From assembly GCA_030077755.1 (NCBI GenBank), contig JAQJZZ010000014.1:1364001-1428000 (forward strand): a DNA stretch of 64,000 nucleotides, in the 5' to 3' direction. This document shows positions 1-12,114 of this stretch, in pieces. This stretch comes from Filosporella fistucella (lineage: Eukaryota > Ascomycota > Leotiomycetes > Helotiales). The notes beneath the pieces are model-generated. The model saw only the letters and a list, made by a program, of their open reading frames with translations. It ran no database searches and was not told the DNA's origin. Both the position numbers and the translations under genes were made by a program. How positions within the stretch are numbered: the stretch's first letter is position 1; the number at the start of each line of letters is the position of its first letter.

Positions 1-265
1 CACCCGCCTTCATTATTCGACTTATTTCTTCGGGCACGTGCCGAACTTCCAGTATCCTGTTTTCGATAGCGAATAATAAAAGGGCTAATCTTGGACCAAG
101 TCACTGGCATATTGGAAAATATCGTGCCTACAATTGAGCATGCTTATTTCAGATTAGTTGGTATCATAATTATTATGTCTATAAAAGTGTTGCGTGTAGA
201 CGCTGTAATCCAAGTCTAGGGTACAAACTCCATGCGCTATGCTACCAAAATTATACAGCGCTATC

Positions 266-2394
266 TTATAATCTAACTCTCCCTTCTGACTGACCTCCAC
301 CAAACCATCGAGTGAAATCGCTTCCACTTCTGGCAGGCTCTGCTTCATCCCCATCACCCCCCATCCACTTCGGACGCTTAATACCCTCTCCAACATTCTG
401 GAGCCACTTTGGAGTTTGTACTGTATCGAAAGTATTCTTCACTCTGTGACTAAATGCCTCGAAGAAGTTCTCATCTTCTGGTTCCGTGATGCGTTGTTGT
501 GGATCCACTCTTGAACGAGGTGTGAATGGCTGTCCTAGTGATCTATGTCTTTCTGCTGGAGGGACTGATAGTGCTGGGGCGTTTCGGTTGTTAGGATTGT
601 TGGGCACTTGAGATCTTCGGTCTGAGGAGGCCTGTCCCAGTCTTCCCAAAGAAGAATGTCCCTGCAATTCTCGGTCTATCAAGTCTCTACCTTCACGCCA
701 TGAGCCAGTTCCATAACCGGTCTCGTTCTCATCTTCGTCGTCATCAATGATGCCTCCGAATCCAACGCAGTTTTTGACCTTTCCGTAAAGGTTGAAAAGA
801 GTAGCACAAACTGGGAACAAGATAAAGGCCGGGAAGAGCCAATCAAACCAGGTACCCACGTCTGTCTTATTGATAAGATTCCCCAGGAACTGGAAGAAAA
901 TAGTCGGATGATAAATTTCCGGTGACAAGAAAGTCAAGAAGTTGTAGGAGAGCGGAACAGACAGTTTGGTAACCTGCATTGCATACCACATTGCAGATTC
1001 TCCGTGTGTATTCCTCTTCACCAAAGCTCGACCTCTCCATACCTTCACTTCAGTGAGTGAAGTCAGTGCAGCGACGCACATGTAAGAAATCCAGCATGCT
1101 GCAATGACTTGACCAGCGAAACCAATTTGACCTCTTTCGCTTGTAGGATGATGGACCACGGTAACCGCGATGATGGAAAGGAGTGGGTTTATCGACTTGA
1201 TTACTTCCGACCAGACAATACAGAACGAAGCAATGGAAAAGAAACCACCAAGCAGGATGCTTATATAGGGGATGAAGTAATACAAGTAGATATACCGTGT
1301 ATATGGTGTCAGAAGAGTGACTCGTTCCCACAACGACGCATCTGGCGATGCTTGTCCTATTTCGATGCGTTTCGAGCCCGCTGAATCAAGGATCTTTTGA
1401 GTTTCCACGGCATCTGCCAAAATCCCGTCCCATTCGGCCAAATATCTCGACCGACTATGCCGCGCCCTGCTTAATTGTCGACTGAGGTCCGCTAGGTATC
1501 GCTCTGTGATGACATGAGGAACGTTTATTTGTGGAGCTGACATTCGTCTCATCAGAGTTCTGGGGCGAGATTCTGGAAGATGTGATTCATCCGCAAGCTC
1601 CTCGATCCAATCTTTGAACTGTTTCGCCGAGCCCGTCTTTCTTTGTGCCAAGTCAGCCACTTGGGCCTCAAGATCCTCCAAATTTTGGATGGCATCCTCC
1701 ATTTTCTCGTGAGTCTTTGCCGCGTTCGCCTGTATTCTCTTTAATCTCCCACTGATGCTTGCATTCCTGAATAACTTCCTTGGTATGGCCACAAGTCCAT
1801 GACCCATGAGATAAATCGCCAGGATCAAACCCCAACAGTATGCCAATGCCATAACCACGGCTTTCAAATTCTTGAAAGAAGGATTGACCTCGATGAAGAT
1901 ATAGATCATTCCGATAATTCCGGCCCCGAATATAAGCGCCTGATATTGAGCGTTCGCACGTAGGGAGTACATTAGTCGGCTTTGAGGTTCCCGGTATCCT
2001 GCATCTGCGTACTCAGCCAAGATAGGTAATATGAACCTGTAGACCATCAGCAAGGAGTAGCAAATTCCAGTGAAACAACAAACCAAGTGAGCGCAAATGT
2101 AAGCCAGTACGATATTCTCCATCCCACCAAGAGAACTCTATCCGGTAGCCATATCCCTCTACTTCCGGCATCATCGTTCCTTGCATTACTCGCAAGATCT
2201 ATCGGCACAAGTAGTATAATACTCGCTGGGAGGGATAGGGCGAAGAATATGGGCACCAGGAGATATGCTGGCGTTGTTCGAAGAGGGAGGTAGTATCTCA
2301 ACAATAGTAGCACCCCCAAGGCAATAACCAGTAGGGCGATGAGAGAAAATATCTCCGAGCCTACCGGCGATGGCGAAGCTGTTATTCGTATCAT
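266..2394 (-). CDS. LMBR1/LMBD2-family multi-pass membrane protein
   Basis: Two exons: 2394-2084 and 2036-266. The 47-nt intron (2037-2083, GT..AG, CTGAT near the acceptor) joins them in phase 2 and restores a continuous membrane segment ...YWLTFALTW|FILPILAEY. The product is 693 aa. Three hydrophobic segments lie in the first 110 residues, followed by two more, a central coiled-coil-like basic linker (roughly residues 200-330), then further membrane segments, and a polar Ser/Pro/Asp-rich cytosolic tail with a short run of D/E. This is the architecture of the LMBR1-like family (Pfam LMBR1), closest to the LMBD2 branch: a five-helix block, a loop, then a four-helix block. The start ATG lies 231 bp from the divergent gene's ATG. 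Family members are receptor-like or trafficking membrane proteins; the exact fungal role is not established. Family call firm, function open. Confidence 0.9.
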
Positions 2395-2624
2395 CTTCGA
2401 GATTGTGCTGTCGTCTCCATTGAGGTTGGAAGATTGAATCGTGTGAGTATGGAATGTTTGCGGCTACGTCAGGTGAATCGTGCACGGTTCTTCTAAACAG
2501 CCGTGTACACGGCCGAAACGGCAGGGCTCGGGAATCGGGTTTACTTCTTTCCGTTTCACCCTAGAAGCATTTTGCGGGTCATGTTTGCTAGATTTGCATC
2601 ATCCAGACATCTCCAAACATCAAA
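2395..2624. promoter_or_regulatory. Bidirectional promoter between LMBR1-like gene and 2625 gene
   Basis: The 230 bp between two divergent start codons must hold the 5' UTRs and promoters of both genes. It contains a CCGTGTACACGG-like palindrome at about 2500-2512. No TATA box was recognised with confidence. Confidence 0.5.
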
Positions 2625-4172
2625 ATGTCCGCTCCTGGAAATCAAGCAGTTTCGCTGCGCGAACGCAATGGAGATGGTTCTACAGGTGGTAGTAACGTGT
2701 ACGGATACCCGGGCATGGACACGACCAACGGCGCAACCGATTTCCAAGATATCGACACCGCAGCCCTCCTTGAAAGCCTCACCAACGGTGACTTTGAGAC
2801 GTCCCCACGCCCTGCTCCGCGCAATGATCAATTCGATAGTCTGCTACAAGCTGCTGCTTCCGCTGGCGGACAAGATGACGCGCAGTTTGGGCGAAGTCAA
2901 CAAGACGGTGGTCGTGCCGAGTATCCTCTCTTCAACCGATCATTCACACCAGACCCGAACTCGACCTCCAAGCGCAAGCGCAGCAGTGACGGCAGATCTT
3001 CTACGACCAAGCGTAGAAGAAAGAGATCTTTGATTGAGGATGAGGACCAATTGGCACGTGAACGAGAGATTTGGGGACCTGATGATGACGAGGAGAATGC
3101 GTCCGCTTCGTATGAAGCTCAAGCTGCTGCCAATTCAGATGCACGAGCTGTGGGACTTAATTCTGCGGTTGCGTTGTTTAGAAAGCCATCTGAAGCTTCG
3201 AAGAAGTATACTCGTAGGTCAATCGGTCTGTATCGCAAACGTTAGCTAATAAACATAGGTCCACCAATGTCCAAACTGTTTCTATCTCTCGACTTACCTG
3301 CAGATGTATTTCTGACCCTTCAAGCTGCCGCAAAAGCCTATATGCTAGATCCAAATCATCCAGATCGAATGGAATGCGTTGGTGCCCGAGGAAAGGGTGA
3401 TACAGACATGGTGAAGCTCAAGCTCTTCGCTTGCGTAAAGTCGTTTTTGATTGACGAGGGATGGGGTGAGAGATGCTTTGGACTCGCCGCAAAGGGATCT
3501 GATAGAAGAAAGCTAAAGTGGCCACTAAATAAAAGCAAGTAAGGCTTCCTCCTCCCTAGGTCGAGGAATCGCATTCACAAAGCCACTAGGATCATTACTT
3601 CCGTTACTCCACTTTTGCGCCGTGTTATCACAAACGAACGACAACGACAATACGCTGTTGAGTCACGTCAAAGAAAGCTCTCGATGGCCGAGTCAGATAG
3701 TGGACAACGCGGCGGCGAGAATCTGGCTAGTGGATTGGGTTCTCCAGCCGTTAGTCACCATTCTCCTCATGAGGACAGCGTCGTCGATCCAAAGTTGAAT
3801 GAGTACCATTACAACCCTGGCTCTTCTTTCCAACACCAAGGTGATGCTACTACCAACGGTGAAGGCCACTCCTACCCCGAAGACTACGGTATCAAGTATC
3901 ATGTCAATATCCTCCATGACAACCGCCGAGTCAAGCCAAAGGTCATCATTCCTCACCACTCCTGCCCTGGTTTCTCCAGTTTGGTTCAGTACATCCATAG
4001 TCTGCTCGAGGACACCAACCATCATCTCTGCCAAGTCAAGGTAATGGGAACAGATGGCTTGGTAGTAGTAGATGATGAAGATGGCTGGGCTGAAGTCGTC
4101 TCATCAATCGAGCAAACCGAGTGGATGGACGGAGAAGTTCGTTGCCTGGTTGAGGTAGACAATCAGTCTTGA
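2625..4172 (+). CDS. Unrecognised conserved-looking protein, probable nuclear
   Basis: Three exons: 2625-3213, 3259-3538, 3590-4172. The introns (3214-3258, 45 nt; 3539-3589, 51 nt) have GTAGGT and GTAAGG donors, and the joined frame gives 483 aa. Residues 1-110 are low-complexity. Residues about 111-134 contain two clusters of Lys/Arg (SKRKRSS and KRRRKR), a likely bipartite nuclear localisation signal, followed by an acidic stretch. The central block (about 165-300) is well structured, runs across both introns and has a Cys/Trp-containing motif FLIDEGWGERCFG. The C-terminal ~90 residues alternate beta-like and charged segments and resemble a ubiquitin/PB1-like beta-grasp fold, but that is only an impression. 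I do not recognise the family. The role is probably in transcription or chromatin given the NLS. The second intron has an alternative in-frame acceptor at 3559, rejected because the intron would be about 20 nt. Confidence 0.75.
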
Positions 4173-4719
4173 ATTTAGATATTCTTGACTTGTCGACCTT
4201 GGATACGATACGTCTTGATATTCTCAGACTTTCTATCCTACTAGACATTGAATCAAAGGTCCGAAGCTGATTTCAGATTTCTCATCACGCAATCATTGCC
4301 TAGAGCGGCGTAATACACCGGGTCTTCCTTTGCCATCCAGGTATGCTTATCTGCTTTTCAAAGTCAGAGACTGGGCTAACAAATAGTTGCTAGGCTGCCT
4401 GTTGCACATAAACGATAAAGCATAGACGCATAGATGAATGAATGAATTGATGAATTGATGAACTTACTTTCTTGAGTGCAATATATCTTTCCTAGCTTCA
4501 GGTTTGGATTATAGACAAGTGACGTTATCATACCTTGGATTGTGTATCACTTCCTCACTCAACTCCTCAATCCTTCAACTCTCCTCCTAGCTGATCTTTT
4601 CAAGCTCCCAACTGCCAAGCTACCATCACTTGCCCTCGTCAAGTGCCTCCATTCTCATCCTATCAAATTTTTTCCCTCTCATCAAAAATTCTCACTCCTT
4701 CAGCCCTCCATCTAAACCC
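4173..4719. other. Convergent intergenic region
   Basis: 3' flanks of two convergent genes. The right half (about 4540-4719) is a pyrimidine-rich tract on the + strand. The short + strand ORFs here are products of that C/T bias. No gene seen. Confidence 0.6.
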
Positions 4720-5791
4720 TCACCCCGCCCTCCTCCTCAGAATCCCAATAACCAACCACCTCTTTCTCTCCGTGACATCCTCCACCCCCCTATCAGTGAC
4801 CCACTCCCTTTCCCCTCCCTCTGCATTCCTCTCCCAAATCCTTTCTACCTCCAACCCCACGTCCCTCAACTTTTCCTCTTCATAAAAACCCCGCATCTTC
4901 TCTCTCCCAGTATGGAAACCGGCTATCACCCATGCCTTACCCTCCGGAGCTAGGAAATGGGCGATGGACTGTAAAAGAGGAAGATGTTGCCATGGCATCC
5001 AGAGACAATCTGCTACTAGCAGTTTGGTGAAAGTGTGTGCGTTGGAGAGGGAGAAGGCGTCAGTGAGGGTACCCCATTCGTGGCCTACTATTTCGACTTT
5101 TGGCAGAGCTTCTTTTTTCCTCTGTTTAATCCCCTCCTTTTCCTCATCCGTAAATGCTTTCTCTTCTTCAAAATGCACCTTCACCTCCTCCCCGCCTAAA
5201 CACCGTCCCACATTCCCTCTGATATTCGCCAGGACCTCCTCAGCCGGATAATCACTTATAACCACCCTTTGTGCCTCTCCCAACGCAGCCACGATCCCCG
5301 CTAATCCTGTCCCGGCACCCAATTCTAGAACAGTTTCGCCTTGTACACTCCATTGCTGCTCAGGGTTTTCTTCGATGAATTCAGTGAGTTGGAGAGAGGC
5401 GTTCCACAGGAAATGGGAGAATAATTTTCGGGAATCTTCAGTGGCCGGGGCAGCTAGATGGAGGGGTAAGGGACCATGAAAGGGAGAGAGGTATGTTAGT
5501 GTTGAGGTTGCGTCGCCGTGTTCTGTGGGAGAGGAGAGTTAGTGAGATATCTTGTTGAGTAGCTTATATGGTTCTCCGGGAGAATGAGAGAAGTGAATAA
5601 GCTCGAAGCTGAATGGAATAACGCAGAGGGGGGTAAGCAAGGTCGCAGAATCCTAATTGAAGGCAGAAGAGAGAAGAAAAGAAGAACATACGATTTGTGA
5701 TATCATCAGGGAAAATAACACCCAGCGACGACCCAAAGAAATCCTCGGGATCCTGCGTCTCAGAGCTAAGCCGTATCTTATCTGTGAGCAT
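4720..5791 (-). CDS. efm7: Protein N-terminal and lysine methyltransferase EFM7/NNT1-like
   Basis: Two exons: 5791-5692 and 5522-4720. The 169-nt intron (5523-5691, donor GTATGT, acceptor CCCACAG) joins in phase 1, giving ...DDITNQHGD... and a 300-aa product. The N-terminus has the family signature PEDFFGSSLGVIFPDDI. A class I SAM-binding motif I (ELGAGTG, about residues 100-106) is followed by a DYP acidic loop and a GHEWG motif (post-motif II). This is the seven-beta-strand methyltransferase 16 group; yeast EFM7 methylates eEF1A at the N-terminal glycine and Lys2/3. The upstream in-frame codons before 5791 contain no ATG, so 5791 is taken as the start. The C-terminus has a WERN...-type basic tail. 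Function by family homology; substrate inferred. Confidence 0.9.
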
Positions 5792-5796
5792 CTTGT

Positions 5797-5817
5797 CTAC
5801 CTCTCTCGCACTCCCAT
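5797..5817 (-). other. Six-codon upstream ORF of the EFM7-like gene
   Basis: An ATG at 5817 opens a six-codon reading frame that ends in TAG at 5797-5799, five bases before the EFM7-like start codon at 5791. If the transcript starts upstream of 5817, this would be a translated leader peptide that could lower expression by limiting reinitiation. The transcript start is unknown. Confidence 0.4.
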
Positions 5818-6501
5818 GCGTTTTCAACAAGTATGAGCTTGAAATTCGGCGATAGGCGTAAGTTGCGAGACGTATGATTCAAAGCTGAGGAATTATTGTT
5901 TCGTTTGTATTTTGGGAAGGTGCTTGGAGGGGTAAATTTTTTAACCTACTTCGAAAGCCTTGCAGGGAAACCTAATCTTGGTACCTTCCTGTGCCGCAGA
6001 ACCAACATCAAAATGACACAATCACCGTTCCAGGATTATCACGTCACAAGAGCTTATTTCATCTTCGACTTTACTTTACCTCTTCTAATTTTCATCTCGT
6101 TTCATACAGTCAGATCAAATCACCTTCATTTTCTCTTTCACACCAATGAATCAATTGTAAAGTAGATAGAGTTGATATGTTGATTGAACAATTACTTTAC
6201 TATACTACTATAGCACACTCCTGCCTCAAACATCCTAGCGAACAAGGCAAACGGACCGGCCCGCGGCCGAGTCTTGATTTCCGCAAAAGAGCAGGAGCAC
6301 CACATCTCGAATATACATGCTGATGATGATGGAGATATTGAGAAAAGTAGCTTTTATCTTTGCAAGTGGTATCGTCGTTCCCTTCCCCTATAACGCCAGT
6401 ATCCAAAACAGAATGTTGATACCCAAAAAATAGAAACAAAAAATATGTAACCAAGAAAATGTGTTCGAAGAAAGGTATAATCATAATCAATAAATCGTAA
6501 C
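5818..6501. other. Intergenic: EFM7 promoter and 3' flank of C2H2 gene
   Basis: Holds the upstream region of the EFM7-like gene and the AT-rich 3' untranslated region of the C2H2 factor gene. An 89-codon + strand ORF (5896-6165) has no recognisable content and is judged spurious. Confidence 0.5.
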
Positions 6502-8805
6502 TCATTCCTCGCTCTTAACCTCCATCAACTTCTCAAGATCCATACCAGTGAGATCATCAGAGATGTATGGACCTTTCTCCTCTTCGGTGGAGTTGTGGAA
6601 GGCATCTGCTCGGCGCATTGTTTGAACGTCAAGATCAGTGACGTATGCCTTCTCATTGCTAAGTTTCATGCGGACCTCATAATCGGTGTCCAGCATCATA
6701 TCATCCTTCCAAAGACGACGAGGACCATCAAAGACACATAAGACACGCTTCTTCATCTTCATTTGTGAAGATGGGCAGCCCCATGATGATGGGTAGTCCT
6801 TGCGCTTCTTGCGTCCCTTGGAATTGAGAGTCACGCCTCCTTTGGAGTGAGTGAGTCCTCTTGACTTTTGCACCCCATTGGCTGGGTTGCGGTTGCCACG
6901 ACCTTTTCGTGAGTTCTTTCGGAGAGTGAAGTCATCATCATTCTCATCGTCAAACTCCTCATCATCTTCATCCTCATCTGCTGAGTATACGTTGGTGGTG
7001 GTAGTTGGCAATGCATTGTTGCGAAGTGTCTCATGCACGGCCTGATCTTGCTCCACCTCTGCGAGTCTAGCAGCGTTGATGGCCTCGGAAGGTTCTTCTT
7101 GCTGAACAATGCGAAGAACACAGTCGTCGAGATGCTCATAGAAGTCTTGAGCATTGCTGAAGGTACCAGAACAAGTTGAACACTTGCCAGTGGCATCGGG
7201 AGGATAACCAGAAAGCTTCTTGGTGCTGTTGAGGCTTCCAGATGTCTTCTTGCGGCTGTTTGGAGGAGTCTGCTCAACCGCGTGTACGGAAGTGAGATGT
7301 CTCTTGAAAACATCTGCGCGGTTAAACGACTTTTCTGCTGCAGATCCTGATCCCGGACAGAAACCACAAACCATTGTCCCCTTGTAATGGGTCAAGGTGT
7401 GGCGATTCTTGTCGTATTTTCTTGCGAAACCCTTGATGTGGTAGTCGCAAGTTTGGATCGGGCATTTTTCTGGGCGCTCATTCTGATGTGTCAACATGTG
7501 CGCCTTCAAGTCCTTGAAAACCTTTCCGCAGTCTGGGTATGTGCATCTTCCCTTCTCCTTTGACTCTTCACTGCTGAAGTTGCCATCTTGACTGCTATAT
7601 GATTGATGGGATACCAAAGATGGTCGGCGGGGTGGTGGGTATGGGTAGGCGGAGTAAGAGTTCAAGTAAGGTGATTGACTCCCTTGCTTTCCAGGTCTCG
7701 GGCTTCTCGACATCTGTGACAATGATGGGGAAGCAGGGTATGTAGGTGGAGGATAGGCAGACGCGTCATTGGACTGAGTCGCCGAGGTGGGTCTACCCGT
7801 GTACTGAGGGTGGAGAATTGAAGGATCTGCGATTTCAAATGTTAGCTGATGATCTTATTTCATTGTGCGCGCAGAAGTTTGGATTGACAGAGGAAACCGA
7901 CAAGATGATTCAAGAGGCGGAACAAAGTTGCCACTCGATTGAGAAAAGAAAGGAGATTGATTGTAAGTTGCGTAAGAAGTAGATGGCTCAGAAATCAAAG
8001 ATTGAGAATGGGAAGAAACAGGAGATCGCATGTGACCAGCGGAATTCGAAGAGGCGTAAAGCGGCGCGCTGAAGGCATGGGAAGGCCGACGAGAAGACGT
8101 AGGAGATGCCGTCGAAAAAGCAGAAACAGAAGGGGATTTGAAACATTCATCTCGGGAATCCGATCTGGCTGCGCTGACAGGAGTGATTGGCGAAGCCATT
8201 GACCTCGGTGCCGCATCACTCATAACATTTTCTATCGTAGAATCCATGGAAGGTGGAGGTATAAATGCAGACAAAGAAGAAATGGACTCGCAAGTGGATG
8301 AGATCGAACCGTGCTGACGAGATGCAGATCTAGAGAGGTTTTTACACTCACCAACAAATCCATGAGGTTTGGCAGGATTATATTCTAAAGCGAACTCGTC
8401 CATACCTTGAGCTGGGAAGCTGTACCCGTAGTTTTCGTAGTTGACAATACTCGGGTTCAAACCCATATCCTGGATCGCCCATTCCGGGCCAGGGACGACG
8501 TGTCCGTGGAGAGATTGGGGTGAGCCATTGCAGCTGGATGTTGCAGAAGGGGCGGTCGAGTAATTGGAGGGTGCGTTGGTTGATTCCATGTATTGTGTGT
8601 ACATGGTGGTGGAATTGATGCCCGAGGTAGGTGGGAAAGCTTCTTGCGATCTTGGGTATGCGTAGGAACCAAAATTTGTTGCGGGTGCAAATGGGAAGGT
8701 CTGGGAGAACAATTGAGGATCAGGGTATAGTGGGAAATCGACCTCCTCGTTCTCGTTGTGGATGTTTCGCAACATCTTGTAAGTTGTTTCTGCAATGGAA
8801 ACCAT
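6502..8805 (-). CDS. C2H2 zinc-finger transcription factor
   Basis: Two exons: 8805-7902 and 7826-6502. The 75-nt intron (7827-7901, GTCGGT..CGCAG, phase 1) gives a 742-aa product. Residues 1-390 are Ser/Pro/Tyr-rich and disordered, like an activation region. Four zinc fingers follow: a short one starting at Cys396 (CTYPDC...HMLTH), a canonical one (about 423-447, CPIQTC...RHTLTH), one with a CGFC start (about 455-483), and a C-x2-C...H-x3-C one (about 517-537). Between and after them are TPPNSRKK, an acidic DEDEDDEEFDDENDDD patch and basic stretches likely serving as NLS. The tight finger block resembles a widely conserved Pezizomycotina C2H2 regulator, but I cannot name it securely. The long non-coding DNA upstream suggests a heavily regulated, possibly developmental gene. 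The donor choice is the least certain part of the model. Confidence 0.85.
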
Positions 8806-9420
8806 TTTGGTGGAGCTTGAAGATAGTGATGGCTGGGGGTTGTCTTAGATTGTAGCCACACCTGTTATCGAGAAATCAGTAAAAGTGCAGGAGCATGAGG
8901 GCAGCATAAAATATATACCTTTGGCTCCTCTGAAGAAACTCCAGGATGGATATTCCAGTTGAGGGACGCCGGTAGGAGTAGGTCTTATAAGAGACCAGGC
9001 GCGACCAGGACTGTTCAGACGGCAAGTAGCGAAAGCGGGCAACGGTTAACTGAGGAAAGATGGATGTTGATCAGATGAATAGAGTGAGACACGAAGCAAG
9101 AATCTGAGAGGGCGCGGCGTTCTGACTATATATTCGGAGGAAGAGATCAAGCGGAGTGGTGGAGTTTGGGATGATGTACTGGTAAGGTAAAGCTCCGGAC
9201 AAAAAAGTAAAGTTGCGGGAGTAATATTATGTGCAATGCGGTCAGACAAGAGTGTGCTGATCGTTGCTGTTGTTGATGGAGATATATGATGGAAGTGTGA
9301 GGTGGGTGATGGTGGATGGTGGATGGGGGTGGAGGTAGATATCTATTTCTTCTGGGAGAGGAAGTGATGTGAGAGAGGAGGGTATGAGATTATAATACTA
9401 GTATTGGAAGTGGAAATGGA

Positions 9421-9467
9421 AGTAAGTGCAAGTCCAAGTGTAAGTGCAAGTGCAAGTGCAAGTGCAG
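9421..9467. repeat. AAGTGC hexanucleotide microsatellite
   Basis: An imperfect then perfect run of (AAGTGC), with about four perfect units at the right end and variant units (AAGTCC, AAGTGT) at the left. It lies about 620 bp upstream of the C2H2 gene start. Confidence 0.8.
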
Positions 9468-9673
9468 TCCGTACATATTACAAGGGGTGAAGTGTGGTGG
9501 TGGTAATGGTAATGGTGGTGGAGAAGCGGTCCCAGAAATTCCAAAATGCGCAGTCTTGCAGCGCAGCCATTCGGCACTGACAGGGGGTAGGGATGAGGGA
9601 TGGGGGAGAGGGACAGACTATCCAGGGTATAGGGTGTGGCAGGGATAGGGGGGTGATGGATTGGAGGCAGGGT

Positions 9674-9697
9674 ACTTACTTACTCACTTACTTACTT
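9674..9697. repeat. ACTT tetranucleotide tract
   Basis: Short run of ACTT units with one ACTC interruption, upstream of the C2H2 gene. Confidence 0.7.
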
Positions 9698-10930
9698 GTC
9701 TCCGTACTCACCCACCTAGTAAGGGTGTGGGATGGCAGAGAGGCAGAAAGGCAGAGAGGCAGAGTAGGTACGGAGAATAGCGTGGCATGGGACCATCGGA
9801 CCATGGAACGGTAAGAAAGGGTAGTCGAGACAATGTGGTACAGAAAGGTAAAATCGTCTATTTTCCGCCCCTGGTCTGTCTGTCGGTCGCGATGCTCGAG
9901 ATGTGGCTTTGGACTGGATTGGGATTTGGATTTGGATTTGGCTGCTTCTGGTTCTAGTCGTTTGCGGTCTGTGGTCGATGGTTGATGGTCGCGGTTGAAA
10001 TGACAGAGAGAAGAGGGCAGATTGGAGTTGAACTGGGGCAATGAAGACCCCGCTAAGCTGTCGAAAGGGCTATTTTAAATCAGAAAGCTTCCAATTCCCA
10101 TTTCACTCACAGAAAAAGTACCTGGGTACCTCGCATTAATTCACTTCGAACAATCAATACAGCTCAAAATAGTCAGATAACGAGGTAATACATAAAGTCA
10201 ACGCGCTGAAATCAAGCTCTTACAGTAATCCATGCTCTATAATAGTCCATGTTACAGCCCACTCCTTCCATTTGTCGAGACAGTGAAAGCTGATGCTGAG
10301 AAAGAAAGGATGTTACCTTGCTGTCGAAGTGCTTTCCTAGCACTGGTACTGGCCAATCTACGATGCGATGTGGCCTAAACCTACTACACTCACCGTCTAC
10401 GAAGTTACAGACAGCCGCGCTGTCTACCTCCGAAGATGTGCTGTCCGAATCCAACCTTGAACCTCTGACTATCCTCTAAGCTCCTGAGGAACAACACAAC
10501 ACAACACAGCAAAGCAAAGCATAGCACACCCTCACACCACCCATATCTCCAGCGCAGCACAGCTTTTTGGCGTCTGGTGGCGTCTTGACTGCCACAGCGG
10601 CAGCATCCACATACACTCCGTAAGGGGACAAACAGGGACGACAGGCACCGAATTGCAAAGCCAGCCTTACCCGAAGAAAAGCTGTGCAGTGCTTGTACTT
10701 GCATCGCTAGTCGTCGCTCTCTCCGGGTTGGCTAACGAGCGCACTTGGAACACCTCGACCACTTTCAACCACTTTCAACCACTCAGACCCGCGACTACAC
10801 ACGGTGAGAGCAAGTGCGGGTTTAGTCCAATCATCGATGTGCATCTTGGGCATTGAACAACACCTCTTTTTTCCCCCTCCCGCCGACCGACCGACCGTCT
10901 TTTGATCTCATCTCCCATCCATACCTTTTG

Positions 10931-10966
10931 CCTTACCTCACCTTACCTTACCTTACACTACCTTAC
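10931..10966. repeat. CCTTA pentanucleotide tract in CT-rich block
   Basis: Repeated CCTTA(C) units within the + strand pyrimidine-rich block. The - strand version of closely related units (GGTGA/GGTAA) recurs at 11982-12048 and 12115-12148, so a transcript spanning both could fold back on itself. Confidence 0.65.
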
Positions 10967-11409
10967 AAGCCCTACCACCCATACCATTTACGATCGCTCA
11001 TCACACACATCACTCAAGACCACGATCGCAACCACAACCACAACCACAACCTCCCTCAATACCCTGGATCCTTTTCTCTTTTTCTTCCCTCCCTCCCTCC
11101 CTTCCCCTTTCCCTTTGCGAATTATCTACCTACCAGTGCCCTTCCCCTCCTGCTCCCTCCACATCTCCCTCCATTTTCCACCGGACTTGTCTTCCTCGCC
11201 TTGGTTCTCTCGCCTCTGCCTGTGCACCCAGCCCGGTGTTGATCTAATCACCATCAAGCGACCATTTGGGAAAATAGCGCAGATCTCTAGCCTCCATCCC
11301 GACCCAATTCGGAAAGTGGACCTCCCGCACCATGCTCAATTCGCATGCCACGTCCAGCGAACAGGTGAAATGCCTGTGGCTAGAACCCTGACTAAACACC
11401 TCTGCCGCT

Positions 11410-11574
11410 ATGAAGGTACCCCCAGAAACACTGTTCTCAGAGCATATTTCTCACCAGGAGTTACATCGTGACTTGTCGGGAGAGATCTGGAAGTTGCGGC
11501 TGGTCAAACCGAATGCTCCCGACTCACCTTCGACGTTTCTCGCTGAGAAACAAGACATCAAAGACCTCCGATAA
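11410..11574 (+). CDS. Candidate 54-aa small protein or upstream ORF
   Basis: ATG at 11410, stop TAA at 11572. The 54 residues have a composition more like coding sequence than the surrounding frames: mixed hydrophobic/charged, with an ELHRDLSGEIWKLRL core and a KQDIKDLR end, and no low complexity. It sits 160 bp after a 400-bp CT-rich block that looks like a fungal 5' leader. No family recognised and no clear onward splice. It could be a genuine micropeptide, a regulatory upstream ORF of an unannotated transcript, or chance. Confidence 0.3.
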   Translation: MKVPPETLFSEHISHQELHRDLSGEIWKLRLVKPNAPDSPSTFLAEKQDIKDLR

Positions 11575-11981
11575 CGAATCTCGGAGAGGGTCGAGACCCA
11601 AAACCAACCCCTCTTCCCCCCTTGCTTACCTTTCTTTTCACTTCTCCTCCAAGCAATCGAGACCATTTTGATTTGTAGAGATACGCTTCAGCATTCGCAA
11701 CTTCATCCTCAAAGGGAATCAATCATCCATTACTGCCTGGACAATTCTCTTTTGTTCTGCTTCCATGTCCACCTTCATCTTTGCCGCAGTGCCCCTTTAC
11801 AAATAGAGTTCTGATTGTCCGATGCGGTACAGTAGTCGGCAAGGACAAGCCCAGGCGGCTTACAGAAACCCGCTCCGGAAAACAAAACATACCTGCCTGG
11901 AGAATCAGTGGCAGGAGGTTGCCAGCAGTAGCCAACAAGAGCAAGCTTTGACGAGATCTGAGTAGGTAATCGGACTTCGCA

Positions 11982-12048
11982 TGGTGGTGATGTGGTGAGG
12001 TGAGGTGAGCTAAGGTGGTAAGGCGTGGTAAGGTGTGGTAAGGTGAGT
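11982..12048. repeat. GGTGAGG/GGTAAGG short repeats
   Basis: Imperfect array of GGTGAG and GTGGTAAG units on the + strand, the reverse complement of the CCTTACC-type units near 10.95 kb. Confidence 0.6.
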
Positions 12049-12114
12049 CCAGTCTCTTCCGCACCCCAGACCGAGTGTGCAACACAGAGACAAGACATTT
12101 CGAGCAAAATACGG

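Noticed and set aside
3539..3559. Alternative acceptor at 3559 in the 2625-4172 gene
   Set aside because: In frame, but the intron would be only about 20 nt, below the spliceosomal minimum.
10853..11471. Long + strand frames of 129 and 189 codons
   Set aside because: Pro/Ser/Leu/Tyr/His composition is produced by C/T-rich repeats; no domain and no conserved-looking stretch until the unrelated 54-codon frame.
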